Shown here piece after piece: positions 10,801 through 16,698 of a stretch of 34,867 bases of DNA. Positions within the stretch are counted from its first letter, which is position 1; each line of letters begins with the position of its first letter. Below the pieces are notes generated by a model that was given only the letters and a program-made list of their open reading frames with translations, was not told the DNA's origin and made no database searches. Both the position numbers and the translations under genes were made by a program. The DNA is from an uncultured Clostridia bacterium. GTDB lineage: Bacteria > Bacillota > Clostridia > Christensenellales > Pumilibacteraceae. Location of the stretch: the NCBI GenBank assembly GCA_947086925.1, contig CAMUAL010000018.1, positions 1-34,867 of the forward strand, given 5' to 3'.

Positions 10801-11571
10801 ATACGCGAAGAACTCAATCGCCGCGATAAGTCGGACGACAGTCATAAGATTCTTCGTGAACAGGCGGAAGAAAACAAAAAAATCTTGCGCGAGCTTGCCC
10901 GTCTCAGCGGCGAAATAGGAGCTATTTCCGAGCGCGAGCCGAGCGACGACGGCGCACTGTCGCGTTCTATTAACGACCTTAAAGCGGAACTCAGTCAGCT
11001 TTCGGGTTTAGTAGACGAAAACGCGCCGAATGAAGAAGTAAAACCCAAAAAACAGGCTTCGTCCAAGTCGAAATCGGCTTCGGGCGGAAATAAATCCGGC
11101 AAATCGTCGGGCGGCAATAAGTCGTCGGGCGGAGCAAAGCAAGGCACAAAGCGTAAAACGCCCGCTCAGCCAAAGCCCGCCGAAATACAGATTCCCGAGT
11201 CCGACAACGGATTAAGCAGTGACAATCTGTTATCGAAAATCGACGCGGTAACATTCAGTTTGGGCGGAACGGCAGACGATAATACGCTTGTACTGAATCC
11301 CGACTTCAAGCCAGACAATATTCCCGCAACAAGCGAGGAAATGGACATAGCGGCGCGTATAGCCAAACAAGTAGCAAATAAGCTTATAATGGAACAGCTT
11401 GTTCAGCAGCTCGGAGATGGCAATGTGCCTCGTAGCGAAGTGGAAGAAATAGTAAAAGACATTTTGCCTCAGGAGTTTACCACCATACAGGTAGACGAGC
11501 AGACCGATAAGGTGCGCAGACTTGCTAATTCGCTTGTTCTCGATAAACTCCGTTCGCGTTTAAAGAAATAA
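4870..11571 (+). CDS. Giant acidic coiled-coil protein, 2233 aa, unrecognised family
   Basis: The ATG at 4870 has an AGGAG ribosome site at 4860-4864. No signal peptide or membrane helix is visible, so the protein is probably cytoplasmic. Residues 1-12 (MKNLYDEISNLS) lead into an almost pure Asp/Glu/Tyr/Gly stretch, about 14-82. The middle, about 85-2050, is alpha-helical coiled coil with many degenerate copies of an L-x-E-[IVL]-x-x-L-R-[ED]-E-[LIV] motif. Residues about 2057-2105 are a Lys/Ser/Gly linker like histone-H1-type tails. The last ~120 residues look like a small helical domain ending LRSRLKK. It is the distal gene of an operon with the membrane-anchored giant protein and ends at a strong terminator, just before murA-ftsQAZ. 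Known bacterial parallels by architecture only are polar or cytoskeletal scaffolds such as Scy, FilP or TipN. No function can be assigned from homology. Confidence 0.9.
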   Translation: MKNLYDEISNLSMADDSDDDVEYEEEVIERDEEYDDGSDDYDDEEYYDDEEEYDDDEGYDDYDEEEEDYDDGYGDQYYDDRLNQVLDELAELKRGMNAPAPVQVPPQQPFAPVQPHVLFGFPQQNNNEVVMYNEISRLRDELAKTQNSQSMHEELSRLKEDMEREKRHSEEHLLDEIKRLNERIEELQQPGGERSVPKSIAGGSSSAGYLPEAPSKELGKLVGINETLLKSQRDSDAHILSDIAEIKTKLDSILGSDVNKALGELNNAVKSVAERPVSADNTQVLTEITAAIAGLKASLDESLKQISDKNDEAQGQFRTDIQSLIETQTQNLAEFQAQGQNQSQNSAGGVIDTKLLNKLARIKTSDAGVDLTEIMRSVYELKGMLGSSDPNQQSLVNMALKAYTDLDLLHATIANSTDFRMKLEAVENFVSSVNAQDFITSDALDAYNIVLKELMDTPLDRDVFDSLRSFGDATGKISVSSSKKDAVKSYLKLSERAKKDDIDKIIDYLPDMVAAINDAENSQNVVNNARLSDDIKALYEELEKVPEADKHAIETEIMSLISELSSITVGDIVTYSPLMPLPTSDAVTFNDGDSVSDRLNMLTATVSDIAEALDNLAAQSAANAADTEAVAATVESARSESDAQVIESGINSEQFEELKNRLTALTAQVNLDELLAEIQRNFAGVGNRLAAIESRLNSVPTVSEDGESAVVYEPVEPVAPAYSSDDVIAAVQSTGNDIIAQTNDIINGIADKLGAADNSGNEVVLQDLTEIKERVADYEAFITQIADLRAEIPALFDSLNIVPQFDKLYDDIVAQIDKLYDDLSAVDGDTAEKILAKIDEVKSAVDAVTSSDLMPTLLDGIVDFRAAYEDSQALSSADRAKLLEDVAFVRSEVENKLSAIGSDVSNSEIYSQITELKDRFDENIRTLEEKIASIAVNETSVTELADGVGEQIAAVSEQIAGVNEQVATVNEQFNGVNEQLAAVSASIESGLAAQNDSIGAVSEAQQSVVSAIEELKEKSAAIENAINLNGLTAMENKNAITEDINRIIELLSPDEDAEDETEDSELNVYDEVNAVAEKVEEIRAATERNNADVMAALADIKEQVHLKELEQSLAAVTATEEEQQTLLTEIAGLRERLSGLETAQQSQAENTAAQLESTSAQLENISGMLSALAESNTTAGLDEETTNDIKSIIDEIADIKSRLEAQTETESDFVRIQDDLTFIRNQIEATIDSVPEDDSISASLESEGMSLIMDDIAAIKEKLAAFDEYDTVAEILSLREDVKTARMLDTNDLAAELEGLKGDLTELKADISDIKSYKADGESVIIGGESGPTSDEVNMLLGEIVSLRDEIQAYKDDVNNMIAVQDGSQPATPVADENFSVVLDELNALHNEIDNIKIENLAEQAGEIDNVQSALAEIKDMISRRTTLVDDGAARESSASGELNVVLDEIINVKDEVSALKADFTSLNETAALERESDAQAERAALADEMQSFKNELYAMIGEKLEELSSVSPDLTEELESVKNQLADLQALALGGIAPDNGAVSDNGAVLSELSEIKSMITGGADVSASNATIDELYGEVAELRKDLESARLGQPVAVDGAVTVDLTFINSQLAELRDIVSGISSATPVAESEPDAAVLGEILTLREEVAALSEQLENRHKAEDAESEPDAALMSEVLGLREELAALREQINDAPAHNEADDADNTVLNEILALREELAALRENGETDNAVGLMESVDAIKEDVRAIKDEPDLSIINEVLALRDEFQAFKDEMYKTRTAPEQDKSKDELIAEVQSLRDQLFAISMANVNDGTGNDVVYESYNNIILDEISSLRDEIALIKNSDETKALGEELSQMKDRLTNLAIDDSEKTEARFEEIRKELAKLKADESDVANNVILEELANLKEELANQREADETTLNFMSEMAHLLERQNTYISEASNERLSDEIESLKSEIASSLSVPAATPDNGAVLKELASIREELNRRDKSDDSHKILREQAEENKKILRELARLSGEIGAISEREPSDDGALSRSINDLKAELSQLSGLVDENAPNEEVKPKKQASSKSKSASGGNKSGKSSGGNKSSGGAKQGTKRKTPAQPKPAEIQIPESDNGLSSDNLLSKIDAVTFSLGGTADDNTLVLNPDFKPDNIPATSEEMDIAARIAKQVANKLIMEQLVQQLGDGNVPRSEVEEIVKDILPQEFTTIQVDEQTDKVRRLANSLVLDKLRSRLKK
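4909..5113 (+). other. Region encoding hyperacidic Asp/Glu/Tyr N-terminal segment
   Basis: About 65 codons, almost all GAY, GAR, TAY or GGY, encode an intrinsically disordered polyanionic segment. The only hydrophobic residues are a few Val/Ile near 4929-4957. Such segments bind basic partners or cations. The basic Arg/Pro tail of the preceding gene is an obvious candidate partner (inference). Confidence 0.85.
7717..7821 (+). repeat. Five tandem 21-bp units encoding 7-residue EQ-x-x-x-V-[SN] repeats
   Basis: Units begin at 7717, 7738, 7759, 7780 and 7801. Each encodes Glu-Gln-[Ile/Val/Phe/Leu]-x-x-Val-[Ser/Asn]. The unit is exactly one coiled-coil heptad, with hydrophobic residues at positions 3 and 6 of each unit. 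Confidence 0.9.
9763..10047 (+). repeat. Three tandem 34-35-residue repeats in the giant coiled-coil gene
   Basis: Units share an ESEPDA-type lead followed by [VL]-x-x-E-[IV]-L-x-L-R-E-E-[LV]-A-A-L, with periods of 105 and 102 bp. A 24-base block is identical at 9916-9939 and 10018-10041. The identity implies recent duplication or gene conversion. Confidence 0.85.
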
Positions 11572-11590
11572 GCTTTTTAAATCGGAAAAA

Positions 11591-11618
11591 CCCGTTACGT
11601 AGAAGTAGCGGGTTTTTT
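11591..11618 (+). terminator. Intrinsic terminator of the giant coiled-coil operon
   Basis: An 8-bp stem pairs CCCGTTAC (11591-11598) with GTAGCGGG (11605-11612) around a 6-base loop, followed by six T. It is preceded by five A, so it may also work on the minus strand. It isolates the coiled-coil operon from murA. Confidence 0.9.
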
Positions 11619-11765
11619 ATATTCTCGTTATTTACATAAACACAATTTAAACATAGGTATTTACTGCCTAACAGGTTTTATTATTCGCGGAAATCGTAAA
11701 ATGTAACAGAAAACCGCAAAATTCATACATTATAGTATCCGAACAAAAGGGTAGGTACATAATGT

Positions 11766-13031
11766 ATGGACAATAAAATTATAATCCGCGGCAGACGCAG
11801 GTTAGGCGGCGAGGTTTTCGTTGCCGCCGCAAAAAACTCGGTGTTGCCGATTCTCGCATGTTGCATAATGTCCGAAAAAGAGATACTAATTAAAAACTGT
11901 CCCGAAATTGCAGATATTTTCAGCATGATAGAAATTATACGCGCAATAGGCGGAAGCGCCGAGTTGAACGACGGTACTCTTACGGTAAACTGCAAAAATG
12001 CAAATCCAAAGCTTGTAACGGCGGACTTGACAAGTTCTATCCGCTCGTCGGTATTTATTTTGGGACCTATTCTCGCGCGCTTTAAATATGCCGACATAAG
12101 TTACCCCGGCGGTTGCGAAATAGGATTGCGCCCCATAGACTTACATATTTACGGGCTTAAATGCCTCGGCGTTAAGGTGGATGAATCCAACGGCATGATT
12201 ATATGCGACGGTTCAATGAAAAAGGGCGGCGTCGTTGATTTGGATTTTCCAAGCGTCGGTGCAACCGAAAATATAATGATGGCGGGGGTTTTGGGAAGCG
12301 GTATAACGATTATACGCAACGCCGCGCGCGAGCCCGAAATAGTAGACCTTCAAAACTTTATAAATTTTTTGGGCGGTAAAGTCCACGGTGCCGGCACGGG
12401 AATAATTACGGTAGAGGGTGTTTCCGCCCTAAGCGGAGGAGAGTATACGCCGCTCGGCGACCGCATTGCCGCCGCAACGTATCTTACCGCTGTCGGTGCG
12501 GCAGGCGGCGATGCGCTTATTAAAGGGGTAGCACCGGAACATATGCACGCGGTGCTTGAAAAACTGCGCCGTTCGGGGTGCGAAATCACCGAGTACTCCG
12601 ACGCGGTAAAAGTGGTTTCGGGCGGCAGACTGCGTGCGGTGCATAAAATCGAAACTCAGCCCTTTCCGGGGTTTCCCACGGATATGCAACCGCAGATTAC
12701 GGCAATGCTTGCCGCCGCCGACGGTTCGAGTTGCATTGTTGAAAATATGTTTGAAAACCGCTTTAAATACACGGCGCAACTTACCAAAATGGGGGCTAAA
12801 ATTATCGTTAAAGACCGTGTAGCGGTGGTTAAAGGCGTGAAAAGGCTTACGGGCGCATGTGTAGCCGCCGAAGATTTACGCGGCGGAGCGGCGCTTGTAA
12901 CGGCGGCTCTTGCCGCCGAGGGCGAAACGGTTATAACGGGCGTAAAACATATCGACCGAGGCTACGACAAAATCGAGTATGTTCTCGGCTCAATCGGGGC
13001 AGATATAGAGCGAAGGCAGAAAACCGAGTGA
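11766..13031 (+). CDS. murA: UDP-N-acetylglucosamine 1-carboxyvinyltransferase
   Basis: This enzyme transfers enolpyruvate from phosphoenolpyruvate to UDP-GlcNAc, the first committed step of peptidoglycan synthesis in the cytoplasm. The protein is 421 aa, the family's usual length. Visible family marks are the AAKNSVLPIL motif with Lys23/Asn24, the flexible loop YPGGCEIGLRPIDLH with Cys117 (equivalent to E. coli Cys115, the fosfomycin target) and GFPTDMQ with the catalytic Asp. Presence of the Cys predicts fosfomycin sensitivity of the enzyme. The ATG at 11766 is preceded by a purine-rich AAAGGGTAGG site at 11746-11754. It lies just after the coiled-coil operon terminator and before ftsQ. A second murA paralogue elsewhere, as in many Firmicutes, cannot be excluded. 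Confidence 0.96.
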   Translation: MDNKIIIRGRRRLGGEVFVAAAKNSVLPILACCIMSEKEILIKNCPEIADIFSMIEIIRAIGGSAELNDGTLTVNCKNANPKLVTADLTSSIRSSVFILGPILARFKYADISYPGGCEIGLRPIDLHIYGLKCLGVKVDESNGMIICDGSMKKGGVVDLDFPSVGATENIMMAGVLGSGITIIRNAAREPEIVDLQNFINFLGGKVHGAGTGIITVEGVSALSGGEYTPLGDRIAAATYLTAVGAAGGDALIKGVAPEHMHAVLEKLRRSGCEITEYSDAVKVVSGGRLRAVHKIETQPFPGFPTDMQPQITAMLAAADGSSCIVENMFENRFKYTAQLTKMGAKIIVKDRVAVVKGVKRLTGACVAAEDLRGGAALVTAALAAEGETVITGVKHIDRGYDKIEYVLGSIGADIERRQKTE

Positions 13032-13064
13032 GCGCATATATTTATGCTTGAACCCCAAAATAAC

Positions 13065-13093
13065 TTGATTTATTTTTCGACAAATGCTATAAT
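13065..13093 (+). promoter_or_regulatory. Sigma-A promoter abutting the ftsQ start codon
   Basis: TTGATT (13065-13070), a 17-base spacer and TATAAT (13088-13093), with an extended -10 TG at 13085. Only six bases separate TATAAT from the ATG at 13100, so the transcription start should fall on the start codon. Confidence 0.82.
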
Positions 13094-13099
13094 TGGATT

Positions 13100-13888
13100 A
13101 TGAGAAACAAAAAGCTCATAATCCTTTTTTCAGTGCTTTTGGCGATAACGCTTTTGGTTGTTTTCAACAGCGTTCTTTTTTCCGTACAGCACGTTGACGT
13201 TTACTGCGCCAATATGGAAAAATCTCAATATGAAGCCGATGTTTTAAACAGTCATAAAATCAGGCGCGGTTCGAGCATATTCTTTGTAAACAAAGCAAAA
13301 GTCACGGCACGAGTTGAAAAAGCGGTGCCCGGCATAAGAGTGCTTAATATCGAAAAAAAGTTTCCTAACCGCATTTACATAAACTATATCGAAGTACCTG
13401 CTTACGTTAAAGTTACGTCCGGCTCTAAAACTTATTATCTCGGTAACGATATGCGTGTTATGCGCATAGAGGACGGTTTGGGCGATAACGACAATTCCGG
13501 TGCAATAAGGCTTTTATACGGAGGAACGCTCGCGGCGTATTCGGTGGGCGAAACGCTTACGTTTACAACCGCAAGCGGACAGAATGCGTCCGTTTTGGTT
13601 TCTGCGATTTTCGCAAGCATGGAAAAGCTCGGTTATTACGATACGGTGATAGATTTCTTCGACAATATAGATTTAAGCGGAAACTATATCGTTCTTACTA
13701 CGTCTACGGGTTTAAAGTGGAAAATGTTTACCGCCGACCGACTCGACGATAAGATTCAGCTTGCTTATTCGGTTTATGTTAACGAACTTACCGAGCTTCA
13801 AAGACGGGAAGGTACTCTCGAAATTTCGGGTGTGGACAAGCTTGTCGCAAATTACAGCGGACCGAGCGGAGTTACGCAAGCGGTGTGA
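13100..13888 (+). CDS. ftsQ: FtsQ/DivIB-type cell division protein
   Basis: A bitopic division protein of 262 aa with a short cytoplasmic N-terminus (MRNKK), one membrane helix at about 6-26, and a POTRA-like FtsQ domain beginning FSVQHVDVYC and continuing through the SIFFVNKAKVTARVEKAVPGI and NIEKKFPNRIYI region. In the family it links the FtsL/FtsB (DivIC) complex to the septal wall synthase. Its position directly before ftsA and ftsZ fits. The start is fixed by the promoter: the -10 box ends seven bases before the ATG and no Shine-Dalgarno sequence precedes it, so translation is probably leaderless. Sequence similarity to named FtsQ proteins is modest, so context supports the name as much as sequence. 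Confidence 0.8.
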   Translation: MRNKKLIILFSVLLAITLLVVFNSVLFSVQHVDVYCANMEKSQYEADVLNSHKIRRGSSIFFVNKAKVTARVEKAVPGIRVLNIEKKFPNRIYINYIEVPAYVKVTSGSKTYYLGNDMRVMRIEDGLGDNDNSGAIRLLYGGTLAAYSVGETLTFTTASGQNASVLVSAIFASMEKLGYYDTVIDFFDNIDLSGNYIVLTTSTGLKWKMFTADRLDDKIQLAYSVYVNELTELQRREGTLEISGVDKLVANYSGPSGVTQAV

Positions 13889-13912
13889 ATATAAGCATTA
13901 CGGCTATTTCTC

Positions 13913-13941
13913 TTGACTTTTGTAGCCGACAATTATATAAT
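13913..13941 (+). promoter_or_regulatory. Sigma-A promoter of ftsA
   Basis: TTGACT (13913-13918), a 17-base spacer and TATAAT (13936-13941). The predicted start near 13948 leaves a short leader carrying AGAGAGGA. The -35 box itself is an in-frame TTG, so automated callers may wrongly begin the gene there. Confidence 0.85.
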
Positions 13942-13969
13942 AATTACATTACAGAGAGGATTTAACAAA

Positions 13970-15133
13970 GTGGCTCAGGACGTAGCGGTTCTCGATTTCG
14001 GCTCGGGCAAGATAGACGTACTTATAGGCGAGCGCGGAGTCAACAATACAATTTGCATTAACGGCATGGGTGAATGCGACTATGCCGGTTTTGTCGATGG
14101 CGAATGGCTTGAACCCGAGCAACTCGGTTATGCGATAGGACATGCGGTAAACAACGCCGAAACGAACTCGCGTACAAAGATTAAACGTCTTTACGTGGGT
14201 GTGCCCGGTGAATTTACTACGGTAGTATGCCGTGACGTAAGCATATCGCTCACAAAAAAGCGCAAAGTTACCGATGCCGACGTAGATATGTTGCACGAGC
14301 AGGGCAACGACTTTGACGGCAATCCCGATTACACACTTATAAACATAGGACCCGTATATTATACTCTCGACGACGAACGCCGTCTTGTTCAGCCTGTCGG
14401 AATGACGAGTTGCAAACTCGGCGGACACATTTCGTATGTGCTTGCCGAAAACCGCTTTATAGGCTTTATAAGCAAAATACTTTACGACATAGGAATAGAG
14501 TCGGTGGAATTCGTTTCGAGCGTTCTTGCCGAGGACTTACTGTTGTTCGACGAAATCACGCGCGACCAATACGTTGTGTTAATCGACGTGGGGTACATAA
14601 CCACTTCGGTTGCGGTAGGGCGCGGCGACGGATTGCTCAGCTTATATAATTTCTCGCTCGGAGGAGGACACATAACGGGCGATTTGGCAATGGCATTTAA
14701 AATTCCGTTTGCGCAGGCGGAAAGCTTAAAGCGCAAGGTAGTGCTTTCGCTTAATGCGTCCGATGCCGATGTATACGAAGTTACCGACCGCGATAATCGC
14801 ATACCGTTTCCCGCAAAAGTCGTAAACGAAATCGTTATGGAACGCATTAAGATTGTCGCCGCCACTATCGAGAAGTGCCTTTCCAAGTGCGAATACGATT
14901 ACCCCGATTATATACCGTATCACCTTACGGGCGGGGGACTGAGCTATTTAAAGGGTGGGCGCGACTATCTTTCGAAACGGCTCAATAAGCCTGTCGAAAT
15001 CGTAAGCCCCTCGTATCCGCCTTTCAGTCGACCTCATATGTCGACGGGCATAGGCCTTATGGATATGGTGCTCAGTGAGCAACCCGCAAACAAAAAGAAG
15101 GGATTTTTCGCGCGGTTGTTCGGCAGAAAATAA
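13970..15133 (+). CDS. ftsA: FtsA-like actin-fold cell division ATPase
   Basis: An actin/Hsp70-fold protein of 387 aa that tethers FtsZ to the membrane and recruits the divisome. Visible marks are the phosphate-1 motif DFGSGKIDVLIGE near the N-terminus, the phosphate-2 region VVLIDVGYITTSVAVG, a Gly-rich adenosine motif LTGGGLSYLKGG, and the C-terminal amphipathic membrane-targeting helix GFFARLFGRK. I chose GTG at 13970, because AGAGAGGA at 13953-13960 gives good spacing and the frame upstream of it is the promoter. It has its own promoter and is followed by ftsZ after 56 bases. The fold and context make FtsA the best call; SHS2-domain details cannot be verified by eye. Confidence 0.9.
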   Translation: MAQDVAVLDFGSGKIDVLIGERGVNNTICINGMGECDYAGFVDGEWLEPEQLGYAIGHAVNNAETNSRTKIKRLYVGVPGEFTTVVCRDVSISLTKKRKVTDADVDMLHEQGNDFDGNPDYTLINIGPVYYTLDDERRLVQPVGMTSCKLGGHISYVLAENRFIGFISKILYDIGIESVEFVSSVLAEDLLLFDEITRDQYVVLIDVGYITTSVAVGRGDGLLSLYNFSLGGGHITGDLAMAFKIPFAQAESLKRKVVLSLNASDADVYEVTDRDNRIPFPAKVVNEIVMERIKIVAATIEKCLSKCEYDYPDYIPYHLTGGGLSYLKGGRDYLSKRLNKPVEIVSPSYPPFSRPHMSTGIGLMDMVLSEQPANKKKGFFARLFGRK

Positions 15134-15160
15134 TTTCAAAATAAGGAACTCTTACTTATC

Positions 15161-15176
15161 CGTCTTAGCTAAGACG
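15161..15176. promoter_or_regulatory. Perfect 16-bp palindrome in the ftsZ leader
   Basis: CGTCTTAG is followed directly by its reverse complement CTAAGACG. It ends three bases before the GGAGG ribosome site of ftsZ. It has no loop, so a dimeric DNA-binding protein site is likelier than an RNA hairpin. Confidence 0.7.
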
Positions 15177-15189
15177 CACGGAGGTTTGT

Positions 15190-16515
15190 ATGCAAATCAA
15201 TTCAAAAGATGTTACCAATATGCCGGCGGTTATAAAGGTTGTTGGCGTGGGCGGCGGCGGAAACAATGCCGTTAATCGCATGATTGCCGTTAATATCAAG
15301 AGCGCGCAGTTTATATCGCTTAACACCGACTTACAGGCACTCAATATGTCTAAGGCTCAGCACCGTATTCAGATAGGCGATAAGCTTACTCACGGTATGG
15401 GCGCGGGTGCCGATCCGGAAATAGGGCAGAAAGCGGCGGAAGAAAGCCGTCTTGCCATAGCCGACGCAATTAAGGATGCAAACCTCGTGTTTATTACCGC
15501 AGGTATGGGCGGCGGTACGGGAACTGGTGCGGCTCCCGTTGTGGCGTCGATAGCAAAAGAGATGGGCAAGCTTACGGTGGCGGTAGTTACAAAGCCGTTT
15601 GCTTTCGAAGGCGTTGCAAGAATGAACAACGCCGAAATAGGCATTGCTAATCTTAAAAAAGTCGTAGATACTTTGGTTGTTATACCAAACGAAAAGCTTA
15701 TGCAGGTAGCTTCAAAACTTCAAGTGCTCGACGCGTTTAAATATGCCGATGACGTGCTTAGGCAGGGCATACAGGGAATAAGCGACCTTATAGTTACTCC
15801 CGCACTGATAAATCTCGATTTTGCCGATGTTTGCACCGTAATGCGCAATAAGGGCATAGCTCATATGGGCATAGGCAGAGGAAGCGGTGAGCGAAGAACG
15901 GTAGAGGCGGTAAAACAGGCGGTATTCAGTCCTCTTTTGGAAACTTCGATAGAGGGAGCGACGAGCGTTATTCTCAACATAATGGGCGGCACCGACCTTA
16001 CTCTTTCCGAAATCAACGAGGCGGCAGACCTTGTGCGTCAGGTGGTTCATCCCGCCGCTAATATCATATTCGGTGCAGACATACGCGAAACTTTAAATGA
16101 CGAAATACTCGTTACTATTATAGCTACGGGATTCGATACGCCCGAGGGCGAGCCTATGCATCAGCCTCCGCAGGCGGTGCAGGGAGTTCAACAGCCCACC
16201 AAAGACGATTATTATAACCGACTTACGGGAGGCAACGACTTAAACGTGTTCCCCGTTCAGCAGTCGCCGTTCGGATTTAACCCGCAACCGCGCAATCCTC
16301 AGCCTCAGCAACAGCCTCCGTTTGCAAACCGTCAGCCTCAGCAACCTCAGCAATCGCCGTTCGGATTCAATCCGCAGACGCGCAATCCTCAACCTCAGCA
16401 GCAACCTCCGCGTCCCGCGCCCGAAAACAAAATTCCCTCGTCGCATGTCGAGGTAGACGATTCCGGTTTCCCCGAATTTTTAAAGCGTCTTAACGACAAA
16501 AACCGCAGAGGTTAA
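15190..16515 (+). CDS. ftsZ: Cell division GTPase FtsZ
   Basis: The tubulin-like GTPase that forms the Z ring. The protein is 441 aa. It has the N-terminal GVGGGGNNAVNRM nucleotide-binding loop, the tubulin signature GGGTGTG at 107-113, the T7-loop region with DFADVCTVM, and a C-terminal conserved peptide VDDSGFPEFLKRL that would bind FtsA or SepF. The linker, about 325-415, is Gln/Pro/Asn-rich and contains a duplicated 19-residue block. The ATG at 15190 follows a GGAGG site at 15180-15184. It is probably co-transcribed with ftsA and ends at a terminator. Confidence 0.98.
   Translation: MQINSKDVTNMPAVIKVVGVGGGGNNAVNRMIAVNIKSAQFISLNTDLQALNMSKAQHRIQIGDKLTHGMGAGADPEIGQKAAEESRLAIADAIKDANLVFITAGMGGGTGTGAAPVVASIAKEMGKLTVAVVTKPFAFEGVARMNNAEIGIANLKKVVDTLVVIPNEKLMQVASKLQVLDAFKYADDVLRQGIQGISDLIVTPALINLDFADVCTVMRNKGIAHMGIGRGSGERRTVEAVKQAVFSPLLETSIEGATSVILNIMGGTDLTLSEINEAADLVRQVVHPAANIIFGADIRETLNDEILVTIIATGFDTPEGEPMHQPPQAVQGVQQPTKDDYYNRLTGGNDLNVFPVQQSPFGFNPQPRNPQPQQQPPFANRQPQQPQQSPFGFNPQTRNPQPQQQPPRPAPENKIPSSHVEVDDSGFPEFLKRLNDKNRRG
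16264..16410 (+). repeat. Duplicated 57-bp block in the FtsZ linker
   Basis: Copies at 16264-16320 and 16354-16410 both encode SPFGFNPQ-x-RNPQPQQQPP. They differ mostly at silent sites. Linker length and composition vary freely in FtsZ, so this is likely slippage in a disordered tether. Confidence 0.85.
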
Positions 16516-16587
16516 GCGTTAAACCGAAATAGCCTAACGCGATTCTCGACGAAAATCGAATTTATCGCAAAATTCAATTAAAAAAAC

Positions 16588-16620
16588 AATAGCGTTCCGA
16601 TAACTCGGGGCGCTATTTAT
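16588..16620 (+). terminator. Intrinsic terminator after ftsZ
   Basis: An 11-bp stem (AATAGCGTTCC with GGGGCGCTATT, including two G-U pairs) surrounds an 8-base loop. It is preceded by six A and followed by a weak T/A tail. It separates the division genes from the sporulation sigma operon. Confidence 0.7.
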
Positions 16621-16627
16621 ATTGCCC

Positions 16628-16656
16628 TTTGACGATATTAGGTAAATATCGACAAA
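16628..16656. promoter_or_regulatory. Two candidate Spo0A boxes upstream of spoIIGA
   Basis: TTTGACGAT on the plus strand (16628-16636) and TTTGTCGAT on the minus strand (complement of 16648-16656). Each differs by one base from the core 0A box TGNCGAA. In Bacillus the spoIIG promoter is activated by phosphorylated Spo0A, so the location upstream of spoIIGA is right. The match is by eye. Confidence 0.5.
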
Positions 16657-16683
16657 GTGAGTATTTTTAGCCGAATTTATACG

Positions 16684-16695
16684 TGCTAATATAAT
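16684..16695 (+). promoter_or_regulatory. Extended -10 of the spoIIGA promoter, next to the start codon
   Basis: TGC-TAATAT (16684-16692) lies six bases before the ATG at 16699; an overlapping TATAAT at 16690 is too close to be used for this start. No good -35 is present, which fits activation by Spo0A. It predicts a leaderless message. Confidence 0.5.
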
Positions 16696-16698
16696 CGC

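Noticed and set aside
11700..11765. Possible murA promoter with TATAGT at 11731
   Set aside because: No acceptable -35 at a usable distance, so the promoter position is uncertain and not listed.
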